Notes: generated by a model from the letters alone, not told the origin. 64,000 bases of DNA from CAYOUV01 sp963790075 (GCA_963790075.1 CAWBNG010000004.1:62001-126000); one strand, 5' to 3'; counted from the first letter of the stretch, positions 8,269-17,487 are shown. Translations and numbers: made by a program.

Positions 8269-9432
8269 ATGACGCCCTCAGAAAGCACATTATTGCATCT
8301 CGAATGCCCGGAGTGTCACAAGACCTTTGATGCGGGTCGGTTGCAGACCTTTTGTCTCGATTGCCGCTCGCCTTTACTGGCGCGTTATGACCTGAAAGCC
8401 GCCAAAAAGCTGGAACCGGAGCAAGTTGCGCAGCGACCACGCGGGCTGTGGCGTTGGGCGGAATTATTGCCTGTACGAGGTGCGGCCTATCGCTTGACTC
8501 TGGGAGAGGGCGATACGCCTCTGCTCCCGGCCGCGCGGACCGGGCTCAGCCTGGGCCTGTCCAGCCTTTTCATCAAGGACGAATCCATCAACCCGACCGG
8601 GTCTTTCAAGGCGCGTGGGCTGGTGATGGCTGTTTCGAAAGCGCTCGAACTGGGCGTGCGCAATTTCGTCATCCCGACTGCCGGCAATGCGGGCGGAGCG
8701 CTGGCTGCTTACGCTGCGCGCGGAAGGGCCACCGCCCACGTCTACATGCCGCAGGATGCGCCGCCGGCCAACCAGGCTGAAGTCAGGGCTTTTGGCGCGC
8801 ACCTGCATCTGGTCGACGGTCTGATCTCTGAGGCTGCCAAACAAGCTGCCGCCGAGGGGATCCGCCAGGGCTGGTTTGACGTCTCTACTTTTAAAGAGCC
8901 TTACCGGGTAGAGGGCAAGAAAACCATGGGGCTTGAACTGGCGCAGGCCTTTGACTGGGATTTGCCAGAAGTGATCGTCTATCCCACCGGCGGAGGCACG
9001 GGATTGGTGGGCATGTGGAAAGCATTTGCTGAGTTGGAAGAGTTGGGCTGGATCGGGTCGAAGCGTCCGCGCATGGTCAGTGTGCAGGCCGATGGCTGTG
9101 CCCCGATCGTGCGCGCTTTTCATACGGGCGCAGAGCGGGCTGAAGTCTGGGAAAATGCCCAAACGCTGGCCTCCGGCTTGCGGGTCCCATCTGCATTTGC
9201 AGACCGGCTGATCCTGCGTGCGCTGCACGAGAGTCACGGCACCGCAATTGCGGTCAGTGACGAAGAGATCCTGCGTGCAGGGCAGGAGATGTCACACTTG
9301 GAAGGAATTTTCCCTGCTCCGGAGGGTGCTGCTACGCTGGCGGCTTTGCGGCATTTAATCGATAATGGATGGGTCCGTAAAGATGAGCGGGTGGTGTTGT
9401 TTAACACGGGCAGCGGCTTGAAGTATATCTGA
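8269..9432 (+). CDS. thrC: Threonine synthase
   Basis: A 387-aa fold-type II PLP enzyme converting O-phosphohomoserine to threonine. The N-terminus has a zinc-ribbon-like Cys pattern (LECPECHKTF...FCLDCRSPL), typical of this class of threonine synthases. The PLP lysine is Lys114 in NPTGSFKARG. Further cofactor motifs are TAGNAGGALAAYAARG and PTGGGTGLVGM. Length matches the family. It is first in a tight run with a histidine kinase 12 nt downstream, an MBL-fold protein and an asparaginase, all upstream of the terminator at 13514. Confidence 0.93.
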   Translation: MTPSESTLLHLECPECHKTFDAGRLQTFCLDCRSPLLARYDLKAAKKLEPEQVAQRPRGLWRWAELLPVRGAAYRLTLGEGDTPLLPAARTGLSLGLSSLFIKDESINPTGSFKARGLVMAVSKALELGVRNFVIPTAGNAGGALAAYAARGRATAHVYMPQDAPPANQAEVRAFGAHLHLVDGLISEAAKQAAAEGIRQGWFDVSTFKEPYRVEGKKTMGLELAQAFDWDLPEVIVYPTGGGTGLVGMWKAFAELEELGWIGSKRPRMVSVQADGCAPIVRAFHTGAERAEVWENAQTLASGLRVPSAFADRLILRALHESHGTAIAVSDEEILRAGQEMSHLEGIFPAPEGAATLAALRHLIDNGWVRKDERVVLFNTGSGLKYI

Positions 9433-9444
9433 GCGAGGCAAGGC

Positions 9445-11523
9445 ATGGCGAACGAAGATCACACGCGGGTATTGCTTGAACTGCTTTACCACGTCAGCCG
9501 CGAGGTTGCCACAGCGCTGGATTTGCGCACTGTGTTGCAACGCGTGCTTTACGAAGCTGTGCAGAACGTGGGCGGGGAACGCGGTAGTATCGTCGTCATG
9601 GACGATAACGAGCGGCCGATCGACTCAACCATTATTTACGGCAATCAATTTCTCCAACACACCACCCAACAACTGCGGGAAACGGTCGAGCGTGGTCTCG
9701 CAGGTTGGGTGGTGCACAATCGCAAGGCTGCTCTGGTCCCGGATACCAGTAAGGACGAACGCTGGCTGCGCCGCCCGGACGATGACGCCAATCAGAGCGG
9801 AGCCAAGGCCGCCATCTGTGTGCCCCTGCTGGCACGGGAGAAACTGGTCGGTGTATTGACGCTGGTGCACCCGCTGCCGAACGCATTTGGTACGGAACAC
9901 CTGGAATTGATGCAAGCCATTGCCGATCAGGCCGGGATTGCGGTGCTCAACGCCCGGCTTTATACCGAAAGCCAGCGGCAGGCACGGGTCATGACCGCCC
10001 TGGTCGAAGGTGCGGTGACGATCAACTCGTCCCTGCATTTGACCGAAGTCTTGGACCGCATCCTGGATCAGATGCTCCAGGCCATGCAGGTCGAAATGGT
10101 GGCGCTGGCCCTCACGGAGGCCTCGACTGGAGACCTGATCTTCCGTGCAGCCAAGGGGAAGGATTCCGAGAAAATCATTGGGCAGCGCATTCCGGCGGGT
10201 CAAGGGATCGCCGGATGGGTAGCCAAAGAAAACCGTGGTGCGGTGATTGGCCCGGTCACGCAAGATTCGCGCTATGCAGCCGTGGAGCGTTTCAGCGGTG
10301 TGCAGGTCCACGCGATTGCAGCTGCGCCAATCCAGGTGCAGGGAGCGGTGATTGGTATTCTCGAAGCGATCAATCCGATTTCAGGATCGTTCGACTCGGA
10401 TACCTTGTTGGTTATGACCGGTATCGGCAGCCTGGCCGGAACCACCATCCAGAATGCACAATTATTTGAGCAACTGCAGGCGGCGCACACGCGATATCGC
10501 GAGCTGTTCGAAGACAGTATCGACCCGATCATCATCACCGATCCACAGGGACGTATCATCGAAGTCAACCGCCAGGCCGAAGCCTTGAGCGGTTATCCAA
10601 GTGAACAATTGCGCATGTTGACCATGGAGCAGCTTCACGATGTCAATTTGAACAAAATCGGGCAGGAAATTGATCATCTTGAGGCCAATAAAACTCATAG
10701 TTATGAATTGATGTTGCACAGGCACGAGGGTGGACCTCTTCCGGTTGAAATCTATGTCCGCAAAGTGTCGTTCGAAGAATCATCCTTGTTGCAGTGGATT
10801 CTGCGCGACATCAGTGAGCGTAAAGAACTCGATTCCCTGCGTGAAGACATGACAGCCATGATCTACCATGATCTGCGATCGCCACTGGCGAACATCGTTT
10901 CCAGCCTGGACGTTTTGGAAGGTATGCTCGTTTCTCAGGATGACGAATCGATCAAAACCCTCTTTACGATTGCCAGCAATTCCACCTCCCGTATCCATCG
11001 TTTGATCAGTTCGCTGCTTGACATCAACCGGCTGGAATCCGGACAGAAAATTGTTTCGCAACAGTTGGTAGACCCTGTCGCCCTGGTGCAGCAAGCGGTC
11101 AAGGATGTGCAGCCTTCGGCCAACAGCCGCCGCCAGACGATTGAAGTCGACCTGCCCGACAGTTTGCCAAGTCTTTGGGTTGATGAGGATATGTCCCGGC
11201 GCATTTTGATCAATTTGCTCGAAAACGCGGTGAAATACGCGCCGGCAGAAAGTCCGATCAAGATTGGTGCGCAAGCGGAGGATAAGATGGTGCGCTTCTG
11301 GGTGCAGGACTCTGGTCCCGGTATCCCGGCCGACGAACGGGAGCACATCTTCGATAAATTCACCCGCCTCAAGTCCAAGGAATCTTCCGGAGGGCTGGGA
11401 GTCGGGCTGGCTTTTTGCCGTTTGGCCGTGCAGGGACATGGTGGGCGCATCTGGATCGAGAGCGAATTGGACCAGGGCGCGCGCTTTCAATTTACTTTAC
11501 CCGTTGCAAGCTCAGATTCTTAA
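9445..11523 (+). CDS. Soluble GAF-GAF-PAS sensor histidine kinase
   Basis: A 692-aa cytoplasmic kinase with no membrane helices. Two GAF domains span about 15-165 and 190-345, a PAS domain about 350-460 (DSIDPIIITDPQGRIIEVN), then HisKA with His475 in MIYHDLRSPLANI. HATPase_c follows with N-box LINLLENAVKYAP, G1 VQDSGPGIP and G2 GGLGVGLAFC. It is expected to autophosphorylate and pass the phosphate to a response regulator, but none is adjacent. It sits 12 nt after thrC; the GAF ligands are unknown. Confidence 0.93.
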   Translation: MANEDHTRVLLELLYHVSREVATALDLRTVLQRVLYEAVQNVGGERGSIVVMDDNERPIDSTIIYGNQFLQHTTQQLRETVERGLAGWVVHNRKAALVPDTSKDERWLRRPDDDANQSGAKAAICVPLLAREKLVGVLTLVHPLPNAFGTEHLELMQAIADQAGIAVLNARLYTESQRQARVMTALVEGAVTINSSLHLTEVLDRILDQMLQAMQVEMVALALTEASTGDLIFRAAKGKDSEKIIGQRIPAGQGIAGWVAKENRGAVIGPVTQDSRYAAVERFSGVQVHAIAAAPIQVQGAVIGILEAINPISGSFDSDTLLVMTGIGSLAGTTIQNAQLFEQLQAAHTRYRELFEDSIDPIIITDPQGRIIEVNRQAEALSGYPSEQLRMLTMEQLHDVNLNKIGQEIDHLEANKTHSYELMLHRHEGGPLPVEIYVRKVSFEESSLLQWILRDISERKELDSLREDMTAMIYHDLRSPLANIVSSLDVLEGMLVSQDDESIKTLFTIASNSTSRIHRLISSLLDINRLESGQKIVSQQLVDPVALVQQAVKDVQPSANSRRQTIEVDLPDSLPSLWVDEDMSRRILINLLENAVKYAPAESPIKIGAQAEDKMVRFWVQDSGPGIPADEREHIFDKFTRLKSKESSGGLGVGLAFCRLAVQGHGGRIWIESELDQGARFQFTLPVASSDS

Positions 11524-11541
11524 TTGCTGTAAGGAGTGTGG

Positions 11542-12294
11542 ATGCAATCCATTTCAGACAATGTTTATGTTGAAGACCAATTTCCCGGCGTAACGCTCGG
11601 GGTGATCGCTCATCCGCATGGCTTAATTCAGATTGACGCACCTCCCTCGCCTGATGATGGACGTAGCTGGCGTGCTGCCATGTTGAACCTGGGTGGCGGC
11701 CCGGAACGCATCCTGATCAACCTGGATGCGCACCCGGATCGGACCTTGGGCGCGCGTGCCATGGATTGTCCGGTCATCGCCCACGAGAAAACCTCCCAGA
11801 TCTTTCGCAATCGTCCGACCACGTTCAAAGTCCAGGTCGACGAGACCGGCGCGGATTGGGAGAATATTCCCGGCATCAGCAGCGTGCGCTGGGTAATACC
11901 CGAAATATCCTTTTCCCAGACCATGACTCTGCACTGGGGTGATACGCCAATTATATTGGAGCATCATCCCGGCCCGGCTGTCGGCGCGGTCTGGGTCATT
12001 ATGCCCGAAGAAAAAGTCGTCTTCATCGGCGACGCGGTGGTGAAGAACCAGCCGCCCTTCCTAGCAAGTGCCAACCTGCCGGTCTGGATTGATGAACTTG
12101 AATACTTGTTAAGCCAGGAATTTCGCGGCTTTACGGTGGTCAGCGGACGCGGTGGCTCGTGTGCCAATTCGACCATCCGCAACCAGCAGGATTTCCTGAA
12201 GAAGGCTTTCGCAAAGCTTGAGAAATTGTCGGGCAAACAATCCCCTCCGGAGGCGACCGAAATCCATGATCCAGTCGCTGTTATCGACAATTAA
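11542..12294 (+). CDS. MBL-fold metallo-hydrolase-like protein
   Basis: A 250-aa metallo-beta-lactamase-fold protein. The first metal motif is degenerate: NLDAHPDRTLG stands where HxHxDH is expected. Later elements are recognisable: CPVIAHEKT, ILEHHPGPAVGAVWVIMPEEKVVFIGDAV with the GD metal ligand, and VVSGRG near the end. Such proteins include hydrolases of thioesters or lactones, and also non-catalytic members. ATG 11542 is chosen because AAGGAG (11531-11536) is 5 nt away; a GTG at 11536 overlaps the ribosome site. Fourth motifs are weak, so activity is uncertain. Part of the thrC run. Confidence 0.78.
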   Translation: MQSISDNVYVEDQFPGVTLGVIAHPHGLIQIDAPPSPDDGRSWRAAMLNLGGGPERILINLDAHPDRTLGARAMDCPVIAHEKTSQIFRNRPTTFKVQVDETGADWENIPGISSVRWVIPEISFSQTMTLHWGDTPIILEHHPGPAVGAVWVIMPEEKVVFIGDAVVKNQPPFLASANLPVWIDELEYLLSQEFRGFTVVSGRGGSCANSTIRNQQDFLKKAFAKLEKLSGKQSPPEATEIHDPVAVIDN

Positions 12295-12400
12295 GTTTGG
12301 AGTTTCCCTGCAGGAGCATTACACCCGGCGCCTGCGTTACGGGCTGCAAAATTATTATCAACGACATTACTGGCCATTACCCAACGGGGCTGAGGAGTAA
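12266..12400 (+). CDS. Possible 44-aa basic peptide
   Basis: A short frame overlapping the last 29 nt of the MBL-fold gene and ending 3 nt before the GTG of the asparaginase gene. The product is rich in Arg, Tyr and Trp (EHYTRRLRYGLQNYYQRHYW) and has no membrane helix. A GGAGG lies about 13 nt upstream, further than ideal. Its last codons (GAGGAG) also form the ribosome site of the asparaginase, so its main role could be translational coupling. Weakly supported; no family recognised. Confidence 0.35.
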   Translation: MIQSLLSTIKFGVSLQEHYTRRLRYGLQNYYQRHYWPLPNGAEE

Positions 12401-12403
12401 CCA

Positions 12404-13495
12404 GTGTCTGAACCCTATGCACCCATCTTTGAATTGACACGTGGTACGACAGTCGAATCGATCCATTACGGGGCAGCCGCCGTTGTCGATTCGGGCGGAA
12501 AATTACTGACTTCGATTGGTGACCCGCAAGCGGTCACCTTTTTACGCTCAAGCGCCAAGCCCTTTCAAGCCTTGCCGTTCATCGAACGCGGCGGCCATAA
12601 AACTTTCGATTTCACGCTGCGTGAAGTCGCCCTGATCTGCGCCTCGCACGCTGGAACCGACATGCATGCTGAAGCTGTGCAGGCCTTGCAGGCCAAGATC
12701 GGCATCCGGGAAAGTGATTTGCAGTGCGGCACGCATCCACCCTATGACAAAGCCACCTGGATCAGGCTGCTCAAAGCCGACGAATCGCCCACCTCGAACC
12801 GCCATAATTGTTCCGGAAAACATACCGGGATGCTGGCGCATGCCAAATTGCGTGACTTACCGCTCGACACATATCTTGAAATGGATCATCCGATCCAACA
12901 GGATATTCTGCGTGGTTTCGCCGAGATGTGCTCGTTGAAGCCCGCAGAAGTTCACCTGGGCACGGATGGCTGTTCGGCGCCTAACTTTGCCGTGCCGCTC
13001 TATCATGCCGCCCTGGCTTATGCCCGGCTGTGCGACCCGCAGGAACTCTCCGCGCAGCGCGCCAAGGCTTGCCGGACGATCACATCCGCCATGACCGCCT
13101 ATCCCGAAATGGTCAGCGGCTTCGGGAATTTCGACACCCGCTTGATGCAGGTGGGCGCTGGCAAGCTGCTGGCCAAGGGCGGGGCGGAAGGTTATATGGC
13201 GATTGGCCTTCTGCCCGGCACGCTTGGTAAGGATTTGCCCGGGGTGGGCCTGGTCCTGAAAGTCTCGGATGGCGATCTGGCGGTTCACAAGGATGATGAC
13301 GAAAACGATAAAAGCCGCGTCCGCCCGGCGGTCATACTCGAAATTCTGCGGCAGCTGGGAGCTTTATCTGAAACCCAACTGGCCGCGTTGTCCGAATTTG
13401 GCCCGGAGCTGGAGATCCACAACTGGCGCGACCTGGTGGTCGGTCACAGTCGCCCGATCTTTGAATTGCAGCGCGTTTTGCAAAACCTCGGATAA
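12404..13495 (+). CDS. Asparaginase of the type II / rhizobial-like (PF06089) family
   Basis: A 363-aa protein of the asparaginase II family found in Rhizobium etli and many free-living bacteria, unrelated to E. coli AnsA/AnsB. Landmarks are FRSSAKPFQALP-type motif (LRSSAKPFQALPFIERG near residue 45), CASHAGTDMHAEAVQ, NCSGKHTGMLAHAK and GTDGCSAPNFAVPL. The family hydrolyses asparagine to aspartate and ammonia. The GTG start is set by GAGGAGTAA just upstream. No signal peptide. Aspartate feeds the threonine pathway, which may explain clustering with thrC (inference). A terminator follows. Confidence 0.88.
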   Translation: MSEPYAPIFELTRGTTVESIHYGAAAVVDSGGKLLTSIGDPQAVTFLRSSAKPFQALPFIERGGHKTFDFTLREVALICASHAGTDMHAEAVQALQAKIGIRESDLQCGTHPPYDKATWIRLLKADESPTSNRHNCSGKHTGMLAHAKLRDLPLDTYLEMDHPIQQDILRGFAEMCSLKPAEVHLGTDGCSAPNFAVPLYHAALAYARLCDPQELSAQRAKACRTITSAMTAYPEMVSGFGNFDTRLMQVGAGKLLAKGGAEGYMAIGLLPGTLGKDLPGVGLVLKVSDGDLAVHKDDDENDKSRVRPAVILEILRQLGALSETQLAALSEFGPELEIHNWRDLVVGHSRPIFELQRVLQNLG

Positions 13496-13513
13496 TCTAC
13501 GCCAGATACCCGC

Positions 13514-13545
13514 AAAGCGGGGCCACCCGGCCCCGCTTTCTTTTA
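13514..13545 (+). terminator. Rho-independent terminator
   Basis: AAAGCGGGGCC / GGCCCCGCTTT, 11-bp perfect stem with loop ACCC, followed by CTTTTA. It ends the run that starts at thrC. Confidence 0.9.
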
Positions 13546-13653
13546 TAATTAGCCTATCACTCAACTGGCGACCCGATTTCCGCAGCTCGTCTCGGGACCC
13601 TACCGGTGGGTGATCGAGACGGTTTTGAATTTGATCGAGGAGGCTGGATATTG

Positions 13654-14331
13654 ATGAGCGATAAAGACCTGCGCCAGTGCGCAATGGATGTGCATAAGCG
13701 CTTGCTGGATTTCTACGGCGAGCCGACCTGGCGTAACCCCCTGCCGCCGGTGGACGAACTGGTCTCGACCATCCTGTCGCAGAACACCAACGATGTCAAC
13801 CGCGACCGCGCCTTCGAGGCGCTGCGCAAACGTTTCCCAACCTGGGAGGCTATACGCGATGCCCCGGCTCAACAGATCGTGGCGGCTATCCGCCCGGCCG
13901 GCCTGGCCAACCAGAAGGGGCCGCGTATCAAGCAGGTCTTGCAGGAGATTACAAAGGAGCGCGGCTCGCTGGACCTGTCCTTCCTGTCCGAGCTACCACT
14001 GGAAGACGCGCGCGCCTGGCTGACCAAGTTCAAGGGCGTCGGCCCCAAGACAGCAGCGATCGTGCTGCTGTTTTCGCTGGATCGCCCGGCTTTTCCGGTG
14101 GACACGCACATCTACCGGGTCACTGGACGGATTGGCCTGCGCCCGGAACGGATGACGGTCGAGCAGGCGCACCAGCACCTGGAGCAGCTCTTCCCCCCCG
14201 AGAGTTTTTACGCTGCGCACTTGAACCTCATTCGCCTGGGCCGCGAGATCTGCGGGGCGCGCAAACCGGATTGCCCCAAATGCCCGCTCAACGACTTGTG
14301 TGACTACGGCAAGAAGGTGCTCCATGGATGA
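13654..14331 (+). CDS. nth: Endonuclease III-like DNA glycosylase/AP lyase
   Basis: A 225-aa HhH-GPD base-excision repair enzyme for oxidised pyrimidines. The helix-hairpin-helix is FKGVGPKTAAIVLL with catalytic Lys132, and the catalytic Asp is Asp150 in PVDTHIYR. A C-terminal [4Fe-4S] loop C-x6-C-x2-C-x5-C (CGARKPDCPKCPLNDLC) is intact. The ATG at 13654 has GAGGAGG about ten bases upstream; TTG 13651 is an alternative. The stop overlaps the start of the next gene by 8 nt, so the two are probably translated together. Confidence 0.92.
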   Translation: MSDKDLRQCAMDVHKRLLDFYGEPTWRNPLPPVDELVSTILSQNTNDVNRDRAFEALRKRFPTWEAIRDAPAQQIVAAIRPAGLANQKGPRIKQVLQEITKERGSLDLSFLSELPLEDARAWLTKFKGVGPKTAAIVLLFSLDRPAFPVDTHIYRVTGRIGLRPERMTVEQAHQHLEQLFPPESFYAAHLNLIRLGREICGARKPDCPKCPLNDLCDYGKKVLHG

Positions 14332-14797
14332 GGCCCCTCCCGTCAGCCACGCCTTGGATGAACTGGGCCTACCTCATCGAATTTTCCGCCATAGCGGATC
14401 GGTCCGCTCGCTCGAGCAGGCTGCCCAGGAACGCGGCCAACGTCCCGAACAGGTCGTACGCAGCATCCTGTTCCGCCTGGAAGAGAACGAATTTTTGATG
14501 GTGCTGGTGGCTGGTCCCGCTCAAATTTCATGGAAGGCTTTGCGCCAATATCTCAACCGTTCCCGGATCAGCATGGCCAGCCCCGAAGAGGTGCTGGATG
14601 TCACCGGTTATCCGATCGGGGCGGTCTCGCCTTTCGGATTGCCGGGGCCGCTGCGGATCCTGGTTGACACGAGTTTATTCGCGGAAGATGAATTGTCGAT
14701 CGGGTCAGGCGTTCGGGGTGTGGCGGTCATCCTGCAAAAAGACGACCTGTTGCGTGCTTTGGGGGAAGTGGAAACAGTCGATCTGCTGGCAACCTGA
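14324..14797 (+). CDS. YbaK/EbsC-family aminoacyl-tRNA deacylase-like protein
   Basis: A 157-aa protein with the YbaK/ProX editing fold. Family features are HRIFRHSGSVRSLEQAAQERGQRPEQVVRSILFR at the N-terminus and IGAVSPFGLPGPLRILVD in the second half. Homologues remove mischarged amino acids from tRNA (for example Cys-tRNAPro). ATG 14324 lies inside the end of nth, with AAGGTG upstream. The exact tRNA substrate is not predictable. No terminator follows before the convergent methyltransferase gene, whose stop lies 13 nt away. Confidence 0.85.
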   Translation: MDEAPPVSHALDELGLPHRIFRHSGSVRSLEQAAQERGQRPEQVVRSILFRLEENEFLMVLVAGPAQISWKALRQYLNRSRISMASPEEVLDVTGYPIGAVSPFGLPGPLRILVDTSLFAEDELSIGSGVRGVAVILQKDDLLRALGEVETVDLLAT

Positions 14798-14809
14798 GCT
14801 GGCCCTAGC

Positions 14810-15550
14810 TTAGCTGGCTTTCTTCTCGATCACCCAAAAGTGAGACAGTCCCAGCCAGCGCAGGGGGGTGCGCTCCAAAAATTGCAGCAGTGCTCTTGAA
14901 AATTTCCCCAATCCGCCGAAGCGGGCGATCAGGTTATCGTAAGCCCCAAAAATGACCGTACGCTTGATAAAAGTCACGGGGAGTCCATCGAAAAGCTTTT
15001 GCAGGTCACGCCGGGAATAAACTCTCACGTGCGGGGCCAGGCGATCTCGCCAGCGACGTGGCAGGTAGTTGATGAAGGGCTTGTTGCCGAAATGATACTG
15101 GTCGTGCCAGTAGAGGCCGTGCGTCTCGAAGGGATAGCCGCGGTTCGGGCAGAAGAGCGCGATCCGGCCGCCGGGCTTGAGGGCTCGCAGCATCTCAGCC
15201 ACCGCCAGCCGGTCGTCCTGAACGTGTTCGATCACCTCGTGGCTCAGGATCAGGTCGAAAGTCCCATCGGGGAAGGGCAGGTCTTCTCCCGCAGCATTCA
15301 GGATGTGCGGGGAATGCTGATGGGCATCGGCTGCGCGTTCGAAATCGTACTCCAGCCCGAACACCGTCCCACCATACGGAGCCAGGTGCTCGACGTACAT
15401 GCCTACGCCGCAACCATTCTCCAGGATCTGACCCTTGACTCGTTCCCCAGCCGCGCGGACGATCATCCCCAAACGGCGCTCTTGTCCTGCCCGCCAGACG
15501 TATGAAGGCTCGCCGCGCAGGGCGGCTTTTTCCATGTCACGTTCGTTCAT
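14810..15550 (-). CDS. Class I SAM-dependent methyltransferase
   Basis: A 246-aa Rossmann-fold methyltransferase. SAM motif I is ILENGCGVGMYVEHL near residue 43, followed by VFGLEYDFE (acidic ribose-binding Glu), AAGEDLPFPDGTFDLILSHEVIEHV and the post-motif MLRALKPGGRIALF. The C-terminal third is basic, with a motif LPRRWRDRLAPHVRVYSRRD. The start overlaps the stop of menG by 4 nt, so they form an operon. The acceptor is unknown; the menG link hints at lipid or quinone substrates but does not show it. Confidence 0.85.
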   Translation of the reverse strand: MNERDMEKAALRGEPSYVWRAGQERRLGMIVRAAGERVKGQILENGCGVGMYVEHLAPYGGTVFGLEYDFERAADAHQHSPHILNAAGEDLPFPDGTFDLILSHEVIEHVQDDRLAVAEMLRALKPGGRIALFCPNRGYPFETHGLYWHDQYHFGNKPFINYLPRRWRDRLAPHVRVYSRRDLQKLFDGLPVTFIKRTVIFGAYDNLIARFGGLGKFSRALLQFLERTPLRWLGLSHFWVIEKKAS

Positions 15551-16236
15551 TTCTCAGCCCAATGAATTGCAATCGTGCCAAACATCAGACGCCGGAATTC
15601 GATCTTTTGGAAACCGACCATCGCTAGACGGGCACCAAGCTCCTCAGCCCGCAGGAAATTCTCGGTCGATTCGGTCAGGTAGCGATATGCCGCCCGGTCT
15701 CTGGCGATCAGCCAGCCCAGGAAGGGGATGACCAGGTGCAGGTGCAGCCAGATGAACGGCCACAACAGGTTTTTCTTGGGCCGGGTGGTATCCAGGATGA
15801 CGATGCGTCCGCTGGGTTTGAGCACGCGAAATTGCTCGCTCAGCGCCTGCTGAACATCGCTCACGTTACGCATCAAAAAACCGGAAACGACCGCCTCGAA
15901 AGCCTGATCCGGATACGGGAGTTGCAGTGCATCGGCTGCCGTCCAGCGCAAGGCAGCTCGCCCCTGTCCAACACGCATCATCTTCAGGGTGAAATCTGCT
16001 GCCACGGGCAGACTGTCCGGGACCTGCCGCAGCGCCTCGCGGCCCAGGTCACCGGTGCCAGCCCCGAGATCCAGCAGGTACGCGCCGGAGGTAAGCCGTG
16101 CGCGGCGGATGACTGTCTGCCGCCAGCGTACATCCTGCCCACCGGTCATCAGACGATTCATCAAAACGTAGCGGCTGGCCAGCCGCCCAAACAGATCGCG
16201 GACATAGTCCGCCTTTTTTTCATTTGAAGGTATCAC
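15547..16236 (-). CDS. menG: Demethylmenaquinone/ubiquinone methyltransferase (MenG/UbiE family)
   Basis: A 229-aa UbiE/COQ5-family C-methyltransferase. The signature N-terminus YVRDLFGRLASRYVLMNRLMTGGQDVRWRQ is followed by SAM motif I LLDLGAGTGDLG and the C-terminal family motif VSGFLMRNVSDVQQAL. In an anaerobe it is expected to methylate demethylmenaquinone in the last step of menaquinone synthesis. It is transcribed divergently from the M29 aminopeptidase and upstream of a second methyltransferase. No other men genes are in view, so chemical assignment rests on the family. Confidence 0.87.
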   Translation of the reverse strand: MIPSNEKKADYVRDLFGRLASRYVLMNRLMTGGQDVRWRQTVIRRARLTSGAYLLDLGAGTGDLGREALRQVPDSLPVAADFTLKMMRVGQGRAALRWTAADALQLPYPDQAFEAVVSGFLMRNVSDVQQALSEQFRVLKPSGRIVILDTTRPKKNLLWPFIWLHLHLVIPFLGWLIARDRAAYRYLTESTENFLRAEELGARLAMVGFQKIEFRRLMFGTIAIHWAEK

Positions 16237-16285
16237 AACGTCTCCAGAACGGAAGGATTATACCCGAAGCGCATCCTGTGAAGGG

Positions 16286-16294
16286 TGATATAAT
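16286..16294 (+). promoter_or_regulatory. Extended -10 promoter for the M29 aminopeptidase
   Basis: TGATATAAT (16286-16294) is a near-perfect extended -10 box, 35 nt before the GTG start at 16329. A clear -35 is not seen. Confidence 0.55.
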
Positions 16295-16328
16295 TTTTGC
16301 GTTAAGGAATTTTCCCAGGAGAATAATT

Positions 16329-17450
16329 GTGACTGATCCCCGCATTGAAAAGTTTGCGAAAGTACTTGTTGAACATTCGGCCCGCATCAAACCGGGCGAC
16401 CGCGTGCTGATCGAGGCGACCACTGCTGCTGAGCCTTTGGTGCGCGAGCTCTTCCTGCAGATCCTCGAAAAGGGCGGACACCCACACCCTCTGATCGCAC
16501 TGCCTGGCATGACCTTCTTTGCGCAGGAGGAATTGCTGGTCCGTTATGGCAACGACAAACAACTGGATTTTGTTCCGAGCTTTTATAAGCTGGCTTACGA
16601 CCAATTCGAGTCGCGTATCCGCATTCATTCAGCGGTCAATACGCGTGCACTGACCAACATCGACCCCGCCCGCATGCAGCGGCGCGGCAAGGCGACCGGG
16701 GTGATCACCGAGACCCAAATGCGACGCGGCGCGGAAGGATCGTTCAAGTGGGTCACGACCCAATTCCCAACCGAAGCCTACGCGATGGAAGCCAGTATGA
16801 GCCTGTCGGAGTATGAGGATTTCCTGTACGGAGCCTGCCATGCTAATGCAAAGGACCCGATCGCTTTCTGGAAGGATGTCGAGAAAAAGCAAAAGAAGAT
16901 CGTGGAGTGGCTTGACGGCCGCAACCAGGTCAAAGTGCAGGGACCGAACGTCGAGTTGTCCCTGTCGATAAAAGGGCGCAAGTTCATGAATTCATACGGC
17001 ACGCACAATATGCCCGATGGCGAGGTCTTTACCGGCCCGGTGGAAGATTCGGTCAACGGCTGGGTGCGTTTTACGTACCCGGCCCTTTACGGCGGCGTAT
17101 TGGTCGAAGGCGTGGAATTGCAATTCACCAATGGCAAGGTCAGCCAGGCGTCGGCCACCAGCAACCAGGATTACTTGTTCAAGATGCTGGAGTCTGATCC
17201 CGGTGCGCGTTACCTGGGCGAGTTCGCCATCGGCCTGAATTTCGAGATCGATCGTTTTACCCGCAACATCCTGTTCGACGAAAAAATCGGTGGAACCTTC
17301 CATATGGCGCTCGGCGCGGGGTATCCGGAGACCGGAGCCAAGAACCGCAGTTCGATCCACTGGGATATGATCTGCGATATGCGTAAAGACGCGGAAATCG
17401 TCATCGACGGCGATCTGTTCTACAAGAACGGACAGGTCGTGATTAAATAA
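16329..17450 (+). CDS. M29-family metallo-aminopeptidase
   Basis: A 373-aa thermophilic-type (AmpS/PepS, T) aminopeptidase that removes N-terminal residues from peptides in the cytoplasm. The start VTDPRIEKFAKVLVEHSARIKPGD is the usual family N-terminus. The metal-binding C-terminus is intact: EFAIG(L)N, the helix FDEKIGGTFHMALGAGYPETG, and SSIHWDMICDM with the H-x-D-x3-D ligands. GTG 16329 is preferred because AGGAGA lies 7 nt upstream; the longer frame from 16224 would extend back over the divergent menG start. A terminator follows at 17488. Confidence 0.93.
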   Translation: MTDPRIEKFAKVLVEHSARIKPGDRVLIEATTAAEPLVRELFLQILEKGGHPHPLIALPGMTFFAQEELLVRYGNDKQLDFVPSFYKLAYDQFESRIRIHSAVNTRALTNIDPARMQRRGKATGVITETQMRRGAEGSFKWVTTQFPTEAYAMEASMSLSEYEDFLYGACHANAKDPIAFWKDVEKKQKKIVEWLDGRNQVKVQGPNVELSLSIKGRKFMNSYGTHNMPDGEVFTGPVEDSVNGWVRFTYPALYGGVLVEGVELQFTNGKVSQASATSNQDYLFKMLESDPGARYLGEFAIGLNFEIDRFTRNILFDEKIGGTFHMALGAGYPETGAKNRSSIHWDMICDMRKDAEIVIDGDLFYKNGQVVIK

Positions 17451-17487
17451 AAAGAAAAGGGCGCATGTCGCCCTCTTCCCCTTACCC

